Positions 1 to 7,899 of a DNA stretch of 26,991 nucleotides are shown here, piece by piece. Both the position numbers and the translations under genes were made by a program. The notes beneath the pieces were generated by a model. It did no database searches. It was not told where the DNA came from and saw nothing but the letters and a program-made list of their open reading frames with translations. Numbering within the stretch: the stretch's first letter is position 1; the number at the start of each line of letters is the position of its first letter. The stretch spans positions 1 through 26,991 of the forward strand of contig JAAYFX010000103.1 in NCBI GenBank assembly GCA_012728025.1, read 5' to 3'. The DNA is from Clostridiales bacterium (lineage in GTDB: Bacteria > Bacillota > Clostridia > Oscillospirales > Oscillospiraceae).

Positions 1-318
1 CTCCTGCACTCCGCCTTTTGCTGTCATAAGGCTTATAAGCAGCACCAGCAGAATATAACTTGCGGCACTGGCGGCTCCTGCCGTTACCACTCCCCCACCC
101 TGTTTTCCGGCGCAATATAAGCCTCCCCCCGCCGCACCGATAATAACACTTACTATAACAAAGCTGTCTGTCATTAATTCCGACACCAGCCCCGCTGATA
201 TTGTCAGTGCAAGAAACGGCATGAAAACAAGGCTTATCAAAAGCCCTAGCACACCGCCTATAAGAGCATTCCTTAAAAGGCTTGATTTCGGCTTTTTCTT
301 TTCTTTGACACTCTTCAT
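1..318 (-). CDS. TIGR04086-type small membrane protein (3' end beyond window)
   Basis: An open frame starts at ATG 318-316 and runs off the left edge after 106 codons with no stop. A GGAGG ribosome site lies just upstream. The N-terminus is very basic (MKSVKEKKKPKSS), then come alternating hydrophobic, Gly/Ala-rich stretches consistent with three or four membrane helices, including a Gly-rich turn near residues 64-70. A small multi-helix membrane protein directly after yajC matches the TIGR04086 (YrzE-like) family of Clostridia, whose function is unknown. The family is about 120 residues, so only a short C-terminal piece should be missing. The assignment rests on topology and neighbourhood rather than catalytic residues. 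Confidence 0.75.
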   Translation of the reverse strand, partial: MKSVKEKKKPKSSLLRNALIGGVLGLLISLVFMPFLALTISAGLVSELMTDSFVIVSVIIGAAGGGLYCAGKQGGGVVTAGAASAASYILLVLLISLMTAKGGVQE

Positions 319-425
319 ATTCCAACCTCCAAAGTTTATTCATAATTATTAGCTACACCGCAGTTCTTTAAAGCCGCTATATTTAAGATATGTAGGAGTT
401 TAAATCTTTTGCCTATAAATCTTCA

Positions 426-473
426 TAAAAAAATCCCCGCCGGATAAGCCTTGTATAGCTTATTCGGCAGGGA
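426..473 (-). terminator. Intrinsic terminator after yajC
   Basis: A 16-bp stem (arms 434-449 and 458-473, two G-T wobbles, 8-nt loop) is followed on the minus strand by a run of T residues (plus-strand A run 427-433). It sits about 50 nt past the yajC stop and before the next minus-strand gene, so that gene may need read-through or its own promoter. Confidence 0.85.
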
Positions 474-520
474 ATATTTAGATGACAACAATTGGTCCAC
501 GTTGTTTTAAATCAAGGTTT

Positions 521-901
521 TTACTTTGTCTTTTTGGAGACTGCCCATTTTGCGACCTCTATGCGGACACGGTCCTCCCCTGTTTCAAAGGTGATGCTTT
601 CGTCTGTCACATTGACAATGGTTCCCATCATGCCGCCAATTGTAACAATCTTTTCACCTGTTGAAAGAGAGCTGCGCAGTTCTTCCGCCTGCTTTTTGCG
701 CTTTTTCTCGGGGCGAATCATGAAAAAGTAAAACACTGCAAATAATACAACGATAGATAAAATCATCTGCATACTTTGTCCCGCTCCCGCTGCGTCACCC
801 GCTCCGGCACCACCCGTCATAGTGCAGCCGGCAAAGGAAAAGCAAAGCACAAGGGCAATGCAAACCGCAGAGATTATTCTCTTGCCTGTGTTATAGTTCA
901 T
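521..901 (-). CDS. yajC: Preprotein translocase subunit YajC, with N-terminal lipoprotein-like extension
   Basis: This is a 126-residue YajC, the accessory membrane subunit of the Sec translocase that associates with SecDF. The family core is clear: a membrane helix at about residues 44-62 ending in FFMIRPEKKRKKQ, then a small cytoplasmic domain with GEKIVTIGGMMGTI. Unusually, the first 26 residues look like a second export signal: basic start, hydrophobic stretch, then SFAGC with Cys26, resembling a lipobox, followed by a Gly/Ala-rich linker. Many YajC proteins begin only a few residues before the single helix. The start ATG has a good ribosome site (GGAGG about 8 nt upstream). The gene follows tgt with a 104-nt gap that contains a promoter-like sequence. 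Confidence 0.92.
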   Translation of the reverse strand: MNYNTGKRIISAVCIALVLCFSFAGCTMTGGAGAGDAAGAGQSMQMILSIVVLFAVFYFFMIRPEKKRKKQAEELRSSLSTGEKIVTIGGMMGTIVNVTDESITFETGEDRVRIEVAKWAVSKKTK

Positions 902-931
902 TTAATAAACCTCCTAAAATATTACCATCTG

Positions 932-960
932 ATTATATATTGCAAGCTTTTTAAATGCAA
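932..960 (-). promoter_or_regulatory. Sigma-A type promoter for yajC
   Basis: On the minus strand TTGCAT (960-955) and a perfect TATAAT (937-932) are separated by exactly 17 bp, about 30 nt before the yajC start. It would let yajC be expressed apart from queA-tgt. Confidence 0.6.
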
Positions 961-1005
961 GCATTTTATACCAATGTGTAAAAGAGCTGTTTTAAAAGTT
1001 TAAGG

Positions 1006-2136
1006 CTATGTTCTTTCCGCAAGTTTTACAGAAAACTCATTACGGAAAGCTTCAAAGTTTCCTAAGTCCAGCTCTCGCCTTATTCTTTCCATAAGCTCGT
1101 TGTAAAAATGCAGATTGTGTATGGCTCCGAAGCGCATTGCCAAAACTTCTCCCGCCTTAAATAAATGCCGTACATATGCTCTTGAATGGTTTTGGCAGAC
1201 TGGACAGCCGCAGGCAGAATCTATGGGCCCGTCGTCCTCGGCGTATTTGGCGTTATTGATGTTCAAAACCCCATCCCAAGTGAAAAAGTGCCCATGCCTG
1301 CCGTTTCGTGAGGGCATAACGCAGTCAAAAAAGTCTATCCCCCTGTAAACAGCTTCAATAATATTCGAAGGTGTTCCAACCCCCATAAGATAGCGGGGCT
1401 TATCTTTCGGCATATGCTCCTGAACTATTTCTATGGTATCATACATTTCCTTGTGGCTCTCCCCCACCGCAAGACCGCCGATGGCATAGCCCGCCAAATC
1501 AAGCTGGGCAATCTGCTTCATATGGCGCACACGCAGGTCAGGAAAGGTCGCCCCTTGATTTATGCCGAAAAGCATCTGCTGAGGATTAATCGTTTCTTCA
1601 AGGGCATTTAGCCTGTCAAGTTCTGCCTTACAGCGTGAAAGCCAGCGAAAGGTTCGCTCGCAGGAGGCATCCACATATTCATAAGGTGAGGGTATTTCCA
1701 CACATTCGTCAAAGGCCATTGCAATATCTGAACCGAGGTTCGACTGGATAAGCATACTTTCCTCCGGCCCCATGAATATTTTTTTCCCGTCTACGTGGGA
1801 GGAAAAGTAAACCCCTTCCTCTTTTATTTTTCGCAGCTTGGCCAGAGAAAAAATCTGAAATCCGCCGCTGTCTGTAAGGATAGGGCCATCCCAGTTTATG
1901 AATTTGTGCAGTCCTCCCTGCCGTTTTATAAGCTCGTCCCCAGGTCTTACATGGAGATGGTAGGTGTTTGAAAGCTCAATTTGACAACCGAGAGCGGAAA
2001 GCTCCGGTGCGGAAACTCCGCCTTTTATGACTCCCTGTGTTCCCACATTCATGAAAACCGGTGTTTGCACCTTGCCATGAGCGCAGGTAAATTCCCCCCG
2101 CCTTGCAAAGCCTTCTGTTTTAAGCAGTTTAAACAA
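1006..2136 (-). CDS. tgt: tRNA-guanine transglycosylase (queuine/preQ1)
   Basis: The enzyme exchanges guanine-34 for preQ1 in GUN-anticodon tRNAs, an early step of queuosine modification. The 376-residue protein has the full family pattern: TDSGGFQ (catalytic Asp89), GGLAVGE at 220-226, the nucleophile in FDCVMP (Asp271), and a C-terminal zinc site formed by Cys309, Cys311, Cys314 and His340. I place the start at TTG 2136-2134: an AGGAGG site lies 6 nt before it and the product then begins MFKLLKTEG as in the family. A longer frame from 2187 has no such support. The TTG overlaps the queA stop by 8 nt, implying translational coupling, and the two act in the same pathway. Confidence 0.96.
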   Translation of the reverse strand: MFKLLKTEGFARRGEFTCAHGKVQTPVFMNVGTQGVIKGGVSAPELSALGCQIELSNTYHLHVRPGDELIKRQGGLHKFINWDGPILTDSGGFQIFSLAKLRKIKEEGVYFSSHVDGKKIFMGPEESMLIQSNLGSDIAMAFDECVEIPSPYEYVDASCERTFRWLSRCKAELDRLNALEETINPQQMLFGINQGATFPDLRVRHMKQIAQLDLAGYAIGGLAVGESHKEMYDTIEIVQEHMPKDKPRYLMGVGTPSNIIEAVYRGIDFFDCVMPSRNGRHGHFFTWDGVLNINNAKYAEDDGPIDSACGCPVCQNHSRAYVRHLFKAGEVLAMRFGAIHNLHFYNELMERIRRELDLGNFEAFRNEFSVKLAERT

Positions 2137-3184
2137 TATCTTCCTCCTGCCTTGTTTTTGTATCTCCGATAAACATAGCGTCTCCAAAGGAAAAGAACCT
2201 ATACCTCTGTCTCACCGCTTCCTCATAAGCCCCAAGCACATTTTCCCTTCCCGCAAGAGCCGAAACCAGCATTATAAGGGTGCTTTCAGGCAGATGAAAA
2301 TTCGTGAGTAGAGCATCTATACATTTAAATTTATAATCGGGATATATGAAAATATCCGTCCAGCCTGAAATAGCCGGCAAGCTACCGTCCTCTTTGGTGA
2401 AGCTTTCCAGAACACGGCAAGAGGTTGTCCCAACAGCTATAACACGGCCTTTTGCCTTTTTCGTTTCCGTCACAAGCCTTGCCGTCTCCTCGGGTACAAG
2501 GCAAAACTCCGAGTGCATTTCATGGTTTTCCAAGCTTTCGCACTTCACAGGACGAAAAGTACCAAGCCCCACATGGAGGGTCACATAGCAAAGGGAAACT
2601 CCCCTGCTTTTGATTTTATCTAAAAGCTCCTTTGTAAAATGAAGCCCTGCTGTGGGAGCCGCCGCCGAACCCGACTGGCGGGAATAAACAGTTTGATAAC
2701 GCTCGGCATCCTCAAGCTCTGCTGTGATATACGGCGGCAGGGGCATTTTCCCAAGGCGCTCAAGCACCTCAAGGAAAATGCCCTCATACTGGAACCTTAT
2801 GAGTTTGTTCCCTCCCTCACAGGAGGCTTCAACTGTGGCATGAAGCTCATCTTCACCGAAAATGAGCTTTGTCTCCGGTTTTGTCTTTTTCCCCGGACGA
2901 CTAAGGCACTCCCAAAGGCCGCCGCCCCTATCCTTCAGCAAAACCACTTCAACAGCACCGCCGGACTCACGCCGACCTATAAGCCTTGCCGGAAGAACCC
3001 TTGAGTCGTTAAGCGCAAGGCAGTCCCCCGCTTTTAGATAATTCGGCAGGTCATAAAAATGCCTGTGGGAGATTTCGCCGCTTTCTTTATCAAGGCCCAT
3101 AAGCCTTGAGGCATCCCGCTTTTCAAGGGGAGTCTGGGCTATAAGCTCCTCCGGAAGCTCGTAATTAAAATCTGATGTTTTCAT
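2129..3184 (-). CDS. queA: S-adenosylmethionine:tRNA ribosyltransferase-isomerase
   Basis: QueA transfers and isomerises the ribosyl part of SAM onto preQ1-modified tRNA to give epoxyqueuosine. The 351-residue product begins MKTSDFNYELPEELIAQ and contains conserved segments SAAAPTAGLHFT, LHVGLGTFRPV and LLTNFHLPESTLIML, all family landmarks, and it has the normal length. The upstream ribosome site is weak (GAGA 8-9 nt before the ATG). It starts 13 nt after the SpoIID-domain gene and its last codons overlap the tgt start. No preQ1 riboswitch was noticed upstream, which fits tgt/queA acting on supplied precursor rather than making it. Confidence 0.97.
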   Translation of the reverse strand: MKTSDFNYELPEELIAQTPLEKRDASRLMGLDKESGEISHRHFYDLPNYLKAGDCLALNDSRVLPARLIGRRESGGAVEVVLLKDRGGGLWECLSRPGKKTKPETKLIFGEDELHATVEASCEGGNKLIRFQYEGIFLEVLERLGKMPLPPYITAELEDAERYQTVYSRQSGSAAAPTAGLHFTKELLDKIKSRGVSLCYVTLHVGLGTFRPVKCESLENHEMHSEFCLVPEETARLVTETKKAKGRVIAVGTTSCRVLESFTKEDGSLPAISGWTDIFIYPDYKFKCIDALLTNFHLPESTLIMLVSALAGRENVLGAYEEAVRQRYRFFSFGDAMFIGDTKTRQEEDIV

Positions 3185-3197
3185 TAAAAAATCTCGT

Positions 3198-4631
3198 TTA
3201 CTTTAGTCTGCCGGTGGAAATATCCACGCCGGTGAAATAAAAGCTTATAATCTGGCGGTAGTTCATGCCGAAGTTTTTAGCCATTGAATAGGCTCCCCAC
3301 TGGCTCATGCCAACACTATGCCCCCAACCGCCGCCTTCAAATATGTATAGGTCGGGGTTCGTGTCAGACCTTTTTATTGTATAATTGATACTGGGCAGTC
3401 CCAAGGTTGAATAGCAGCTAGATTTTGTGATAGTCGCCTTTTTGCCGTTGGAGTCAGTAAATACAAGCTCTATCATGTTTCCTGTTGGAGAATATGTAGG
3501 CTCAAAGGAAGCAATATCCGCTAAACCATAGGATTTAAGCTTAGACAAAAGCTGGCTAGTTTTAAACTCATATTTCCACGTTTTGTAAGGAAAGCTCTCT
3601 AAAGCTTCTTCATAAGGGTCAAGCTTTCCCCTGCAGTAGGGCAGAGCCGCAACAAAAATGTTTTCACTGCTTTCCGTTGCTCCCCCGCCTGATGAAAAAT
3701 AAAAGGTGGTGCAGAGTTCGCCTTTATATGTAACATACTTTCCGGCTGTGGCATCAACGGCAGCATCACTGTTAGCAGTTGCTCTGGCTGTTCCAAGATA
3801 GGCCTGACAATATGTGTCTGCCGTAACGTCAAAGCCGTATTTGGAATAACTATTGATAGACCTTGCAAAATATGTTCTTGCACAAAGAGCCTGAGCCTTT
3901 AAGGCTTCTATGGGCCATGAGGGCGACATCTCTATTGGCACAACCCCTTTGACATAGTCCTCAATATCCAAAACATTTATAACCGTGAGCTTCGACGACA
4001 CATAACGGTAATATTCAAAATCTCCGTAATATGTATTTCCTTTAAACCAAGTTTCAGCCTTGCCCGAGCTTGAAACAGGCCGCACAGCAAGGTTTGCTGA
4101 CTGATTTGTGTGTTCATATAAAACAGTGCTTGTACCCGTTTTGGCTACCGACACTCCCCGTCCGTCTCCCTTGGGACTCATGGTGATTTTGGTTTCGGTG
4201 GTGCTGCCGGTTTCGTGGAATACACGATTAGAATCATAATAACCGAATTTATAGCCGCTGCCCACCTTATTTTCAAGGTTTGCCGAGGTCAGTGCCGTAT
4301 CTCTGGAGCCACTGTAATAGTAGTACAGTCCAACTCGCACAGTGTTGGTACTAAGGCTTACAGAAGTCCCCTCCTCCCCAGGGTCAGGTACGGAAGGAAT
4401 GACCGACTCGCCAACTTTTAAAACTCCGCTTCCGGTTATGGCATAAGAGTCGCCAGCAAGCCCCGTCTCTCCTGAGCCGCCTATAACATAGGCCGAGTTT
4501 ACATCTCCGGTAAGGGTGTTTTGCGAATCGTTAACATACACATTTCCCGCCGCAAAAACCCCTCCCGCCCCTCCGAGAGCCAGACAAAAAACCAAACTAA
4601 GTACAACTATTCTGTATAAAAGCCGCTTCAT
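3198..4631 (-). CDS. SpoIID/LytB-domain cell wall protein (probable lytic transglycosylase)
   Basis: This 477-residue exported protein has a signal peptide (basic start, hydrophobic 9-21, cleavage near Ala27-Ala28), then a Gly/Ser-rich region of roughly 200 residues without an obvious match, and a SpoIID domain from about residue 215 to the end. Visible SpoIID landmarks are IEDYVKGVVPIEMSPSWP, in which Glu234 corresponds to the catalytic Glu of SpoIID lytic transglycosylases, ALKAQALCARTY (243-254), ADTYCQAY, and GGGWGHSVGMSQWG (433-446). SpoIID itself degrades peptidoglycan during engulfment; this larger paralog could serve sporulation or general wall remodelling. The ribosome site is AAAGGAA. 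In Clostridia a SpoIID-domain gene often precedes queA-tgt-yajC. Confidence 0.9.
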   Translation of the reverse strand: MKRLLYRIVVLSLVFCLALGGAGGVFAAGNVYVNDSQNTLTGDVNSAYVIGGSGETGLAGDSYAITGSGVLKVGESVIPSVPDPGEEGTSVSLSTNTVRVGLYYYYSGSRDTALTSANLENKVGSGYKFGYYDSNRVFHETGSTTETKITMSPKGDGRGVSVAKTGTSTVLYEHTNQSANLAVRPVSSSGKAETWFKGNTYYGDFEYYRYVSSKLTVINVLDIEDYVKGVVPIEMSPSWPIEALKAQALCARTYFARSINSYSKYGFDVTADTYCQAYLGTARATANSDAAVDATAGKYVTYKGELCTTFYFSSGGGATESSENIFVAALPYCRGKLDPYEEALESFPYKTWKYEFKTSQLLSKLKSYGLADIASFEPTYSPTGNMIELVFTDSNGKKATITKSSCYSTLGLPSINYTIKRSDTNPDLYIFEGGGWGHSVGMSQWGAYSMAKNFGMNYRQIISFYFTGVDISTGRLK

Positions 4632-4700
4632 ATATTTTTCCTTTCGCTAATGTGACAAAAAAGTTTTGCAACTTAAGCTTATATTCATTGCAAGCATTTA

Positions 4701-4729
4701 TTGACAGCACTCCGCCGCTGTGGTAGGAT
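4701..4729 (+). promoter_or_regulatory. Sigma-A type promoter for asd-dapA-dapB
   Basis: A perfect TTGACA (4701-4706) and TAGGAT (4724-4729) are spaced by 17 bp. Transcription from here would give a leader of about 220 nt before asd. A TATAAT at 4745-4750 is an alternative -10 but lacks a matched -35. Confidence 0.6.
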
Positions 4730-4789
4730 TTTTCATAATACATTTATAATACACAGTTGTTTTTCTCATTCTCATTGCATCACAGGCGT

Positions 4790-4850
4790 ATATAATGTCT
4801 TTGTGGTAGGTGCCATCAGGTCTGGGTAACGTTCATATCGGACATTATAT
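4790..4850 (+). promoter_or_regulatory. Structured asd leader element, class not recognised
   Basis: A perfect 10-bp stem (4790-4799 with 4841-4850) encloses a 41-nt, G-rich region containing a possible small hairpin (4804-4815). It lies between the asd promoter and start. It has the scale of a small riboswitch aptamer, but I could not match it to the lysine, T-box, SAM, purine or ZTP classes. It could equally be a regulator-bound palindrome, or belong to the opposite strand. Confidence 0.4.
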
Positions 4851-4904
4851 TACAAAACCCACTATAATTACAAGCATTAGTATGAATTTTCCCATTTGCA
4901 TTAT

Positions 4905-4920
4905 TTCACGAAGCCGTGAA
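4905..4920 (+). promoter_or_regulatory. Small hairpin in the asd leader
   Basis: TTCACG / CGTGAA arms with a 4-nt loop, 38 nt before the asd start. A second palindrome, ACAGCGCTGT (4930-4939), lies directly before the AGGAAGGAAG ribosome site. Together they could affect ribosome access, but they have no T run. Confidence 0.35.
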
Positions 4921-4957
4921 TAGTATTTTACAGCGCTGTCAGGAAGGAAGTAGCGGT

Positions 4958-6049
4958 ATGAAAAAGTATAAGGTTGGAATAGTCGGAGCCACCGGAATGG
5001 TCGGTCAAAGGTATGTCTGTCTAATTGCGTCCCACCCATGGTTTGAGCTGACAGAGATTGCCGCAAGCCCGAAAAGCGCCGGTAAAACCTATAAGGAGGC
5101 AGTTTCCGGCCGCTGGGCCATGGATGAGCCTATTCCGGAAGAAGTAAAGTCTATAATAGTCAAAGATGCCTCTGCCGACATAGATGAAATTGTCTCTGCC
5201 GTAGATTTCATATTTTCGGCGGTTGACATGAAAAAAGATGATACAATCGCCCTTGAAGAAGCTTATGCCAAAAAGGAATGTCCCGTGGTTTCAAATAACA
5301 GCGCAAACCGCTGGACGGCCGATGTTCCTATGATAATTCCCGAAATAAACCCAGAGCACACCGCCGTTATTGAAAATCAGCGAAAACGCCTTGGCACAAA
5401 GCACGGCTTTATAGCAACAAAATCAAACTGCTCCATTCAAAGCTATGTTCCAGCCCTCCATCCCCTGCGTGAGGAATTCGGCCTTAAAAACGTTCTTGCC
5501 TGCACTTATCAGGCAATCTCCGGCGCTGGAAAAACCTTTGAGAGCTGGCCGGAAATGAAAGACAACTGCATTCCATATATCAGTGGAGAGGAAGAAAAGT
5601 CCGAGCGTGAGCCTATGAAAATTTGGGGCAAGGTGGAAAACGGCCTGATCGAAGCCGCCAAAACCCCCAACATAAGCTCCCAGTGTATTCGTGTGGCCTG
5701 CACTGACGGGCATCTGGCGGCAGTTTTTGTAGACTTTGAAAAAAAGCCCTCCAAGGAAGAAATCCTAGACCGCTGGAAAAACTATAAGGGACGGCCCCAA
5801 GAGCTTTCTTTGCCTACCGCCCCAAAGCAGTTTTTACATTATTTCACAGAGGATAACCGTCCTCAAACAAAGCTTGACAGGGGTCTTGAAAACGGCATGG
5901 CAGTTTCCATAGGCCGCCTTCGTGAGGACTCACAGTACGATTTCAAATTTGTTTGCCTATCACACAACACCCTGCGTGGCGCTGCCGCCGGAGCTGTGGA
6001 GCTTGCAGAGCTACTTTGTGCAGAGGGCTACATCGAAGCATCTAATTAA
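4958..6049 (+). CDS. asd: Aspartate-semialdehyde dehydrogenase, archaeal/fungal type
   Basis: The enzyme reduces aspartyl-4-phosphate with NADPH to aspartate semialdehyde, the branch point to lysine/diaminopimelate, threonine and methionine. The 363-residue protein has the nucleotide-binding GATGMVGQRY (9-18), the catalytic Cys158 in TKSNCSIQ, and RVACTDGH with His252 as the likely acid/base. Segments such as ELTEIAASPKSAGKTYK, AISGAGKT and HNTLRGAAAGAVELAE resemble the archaeal/fungal-type enzymes more than the classical short bacterial Asd. I chose ATG 4958 because AGGAAGGAAG lies 8 nt upstream and the product then starts MKKYKVGIVGATG; an in-frame ATG at 4916 has no ribosome site. It is followed 14 nt later by dapA. 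Confidence 0.95.
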   Translation: MKKYKVGIVGATGMVGQRYVCLIASHPWFELTEIAASPKSAGKTYKEAVSGRWAMDEPIPEEVKSIIVKDASADIDEIVSAVDFIFSAVDMKKDDTIALEEAYAKKECPVVSNNSANRWTADVPMIIPEINPEHTAVIENQRKRLGTKHGFIATKSNCSIQSYVPALHPLREEFGLKNVLACTYQAISGAGKTFESWPEMKDNCIPYISGEEEKSEREPMKIWGKVENGLIEAAKTPNISSQCIRVACTDGHLAAVFVDFEKKPSKEEILDRWKNYKGRPQELSLPTAPKQFLHYFTEDNRPQTKLDRGLENGMAVSIGRLREDSQYDFKFVCLSHNTLRGAAAGAVELAELLCAEGYIEASN

Positions 6050-6063
6050 GGAGGAGCACAGGG

Positions 6064-6954
6064 ATGAAAACACCTATTTTCACCGGAGCGGCCACTGCGA
6101 TAGTAACCCCTTTTAAAGGAAATGAAATTAATTACGACAAGGCAGCGGAAATAATCGATATGCAATATGAAGGGGGTATCTCCGCCCTCATCGTCTGCGG
6201 AACAACCGGCGAAAACGCCACCCAACCCATAGGAGAGCATGAGGAGTTTGTTGAATTTTGCGTTAAGAAAAACGCAGGACGGATGAAAATTGTCGCCGGT
6301 GTGGGCAGTAACGACACAATGACCAGCGTTCGTCTTGCAGAAAGTGCGAAAAAATCCGGAGTTGACGGCATTTTAATGGTCACCCCCTATTACAACAAAA
6401 CCTCACAGCGAGGCCTTGTTCAGCACTTTTCAACAGTTGCCGACAGGGTTGATGTACCTATGATATTATATAATGTCCCCTCAAGAACTGGCATAGGTAT
6501 AAGCGTTGAAACGTACAAAACTTTATCAAAGCATCCCAATATAAACGGCATTAAGGAAGCCTCTGGCGACCTTGCACTGTTTTCCCAGACACGGGCTGCC
6601 TGCGGAGACGACCTATTTATCTGGAGCGGAAACGATGATAACACAATTCCCATGATGTCTATGGGGGCTTTGGGTGTAATATCAGTGGCATCCAATATTG
6701 TACCGGATGCTATCTCTAAGTTGTGCAGACTTTGCACCGAAGGGGATTTTAAAGCAGCTACGGAGCTTTACTTCAAATATGCTGATTTGTTCACCAAGCT
6801 TTTCATAGAGGTTAACCCCATTCCGATAAAAACCGCCATGAATCTTATGGGAATGGATGTGGGAAATCTCCGTCTCCCCTTATATGAAATGGCTCCCGAT
6901 AACCTTGAAAAACTTAAAAAAAGCTTGCTGGATGCAGGATTAAAACTTAAATAA
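6064..6954 (+). CDS. dapA: 4-hydroxy-tetrahydrodipicolinate synthase
   Basis: DapA condenses pyruvate with aspartate semialdehyde, the product of the gene just upstream. The 296-residue TIM-barrel protein shows GTTGENATQ (Thr47, Thr48), YNVPSRTG with Tyr136, and IKEASGD with the Schiff-base Lys164. An AAGGAGG site precedes the ATG. The gap to asd is 14 nt, so the two are co-transcribed. A strong hairpin with a T run follows the stop and should reduce transcription into dapB. Confidence 0.98.
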   Translation: MKTPIFTGAATAIVTPFKGNEINYDKAAEIIDMQYEGGISALIVCGTTGENATQPIGEHEEFVEFCVKKNAGRMKIVAGVGSNDTMTSVRLAESAKKSGVDGILMVTPYYNKTSQRGLVQHFSTVADRVDVPMILYNVPSRTGIGISVETYKTLSKHPNINGIKEASGDLALFSQTRAACGDDLFIWSGNDDNTIPMMSMGALGVISVASNIVPDAISKLCRLCTEGDFKAATELYFKYADLFTKLFIEVNPIPIKTAMNLMGMDVGNLRLPLYEMAPDNLEKLKKSLLDAGLKLK

Positions 6955-6963
6955 CAAAACCAC

Positions 6964-6994
6964 AAAGGGGCGATACTTAAAATCGCCCCTTTTT
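6964..6994 (+). terminator. Intrinsic terminator between dapA and dapB
   Basis: An 11-bp perfect stem (6964-6974 with 6982-6992, 7-nt loop) with GGGGCG core ends in a T run (6990-6994). It lies inside the asd-dapA-dapB gene run, 30 nt before the dapB start, so it probably acts as a partial terminator that sets dapB below dapA. Confidence 0.85.
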
Positions 6995-7026
6995 CACAAA
7001 AAGAAACTATAAAGTGGAGGAAACAC

Positions 7027-7797
7027 ATGATAAAAGTAATTATTTCCGGCTGTAACGGAAGGATGGGACAGGCCGTAAGCGATATATGCGAAGAAAAAGA
7101 GAATTTAAAAATAGTCGCCGGTTTTGATACCAAAGCAGAGAAGCTTCGTGACTATCCGGTGTATGCCGACCCAATGGAGTTTTCAGGGGAGGCAGATGTA
7201 ATTATCGATTTTTCTAATCCGAATTCCTTGGAGAACTTGCTCGCTTACTGCACAGCCCTCAAAACTTCGTGCATTCTTTGTACCACTGGCTATTCGGGTG
7301 AGCAATTGTCGCACATAGAGAGGGCATCGGAATCCATCCCTATATTTAAATCTGGCAATATGTCCTTGGGAATAAATCTTCTTATGTCTTTAGCTAAGAA
7401 GGCCGCCTCTGTTTTAGGTGTAGACTTTGACGTTGAGATAGTGGAAAGACATCACAAGAACAAAATTGACTCCCCCAGCGGCACAGCTTTAATGCTGGCG
7501 GATGCTCTTTCCACCTCCCTGCCCTATGAGCCTGAATATGTATATGAGCGGCAAAGCGTAAGGCAGAAACGTGGCGCAAAGGAAATAGGCATTTCAGCTG
7601 TGCGGGGCGGCTCAATCGTAGGAGAGCATGAGGTTATATTTGCAGGAAACGATGAGGTAATCGAACTGAAACACTCTGCCTATTCAAGAAATGTATTTGC
7701 TTCCGGTGCTGTTGCCGCCGCTGAATACATGAGTCAGATTACAGCTGCTGGCCTTTACGATATGGACGATATGCTCTCTGCCACCCTTGACTGCTAG
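7027..7797 (+). CDS. dapB: 4-hydroxy-tetrahydrodipicolinate reductase
   Basis: DapB reduces the DapA product to tetrahydrodipicolinate with NAD(P)H. The 256-residue protein has the nucleotide-binding GCNGRMGQ (8-15), CTTGYS (85-90), and the substrate site ERHHKNKIDSPSGTA with His142, His143 and Lys146. A GGAGG site lies 8-9 nt before the ATG. It belongs functionally with asd and dapA. No dapB-specific promoter was seen in the 72-nt gap, only the terminator hairpin, so it likely depends on read-through. Later DAP-pathway genes are not in the window. Confidence 0.97.
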   Translation: MIKVIISGCNGRMGQAVSDICEEKENLKIVAGFDTKAEKLRDYPVYADPMEFSGEADVIIDFSNPNSLENLLAYCTALKTSCILCTTGYSGEQLSHIERASESIPIFKSGNMSLGINLLMSLAKKAASVLGVDFDVEIVERHHKNKIDSPSGTALMLADALSTSLPYEPEYVYERQSVRQKRGAKEIGISAVRGGSIVGEHEVIFAGNDEVIELKHSAYSRNVFASGAVAAAEYMSQITAAGLYDMDDMLSATLDC

Positions 7798-7855
7798 TCC
7801 ATTTTCTGCACACTTGGGTTCTTGTTGTTCATTTTACGCACCTTCCTATTGTTTT

Positions 7856-7876
7856 GCGGTGCAACATCTGCACCGC
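7856..7876 (+). terminator. Hairpin after dapB, possible weak terminator
   Basis: An 8-bp perfect GC-rich stem (7856-7863 with 7869-7876, 5-nt loop) lies 59 nt past dapB. It is followed by pyrimidine-rich sequence without a true T run, so termination is only plausible. Confidence 0.4.
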
Positions 7877-7899
7877 ACTTCTCTTCCCTTCCATATAGC

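Noticed and set aside
941..966. Repeated TGCAAGC...TTT near yajC, also seen near 4688-4700
   Set aside because: Short AT-rich coincidences; the copies near yajC are explained by the -35 element and its spacer.
2137..2187. N-terminal extension of Tgt (METLCLSEIQKQGRRKI)
   Set aside because: It is out-of-frame translation of the end of queA; the TTG at 2136 has the ribosome site and gives the family N-terminus.
4940..4956. Resemblance to the conserved SRP RNA loop (GGAAGGAAGCAGC)
   Set aside because: Only the GGAAGGAAG-AGC core is similar; the flanking helices are absent and the bases serve as the asd ribosome binding site.
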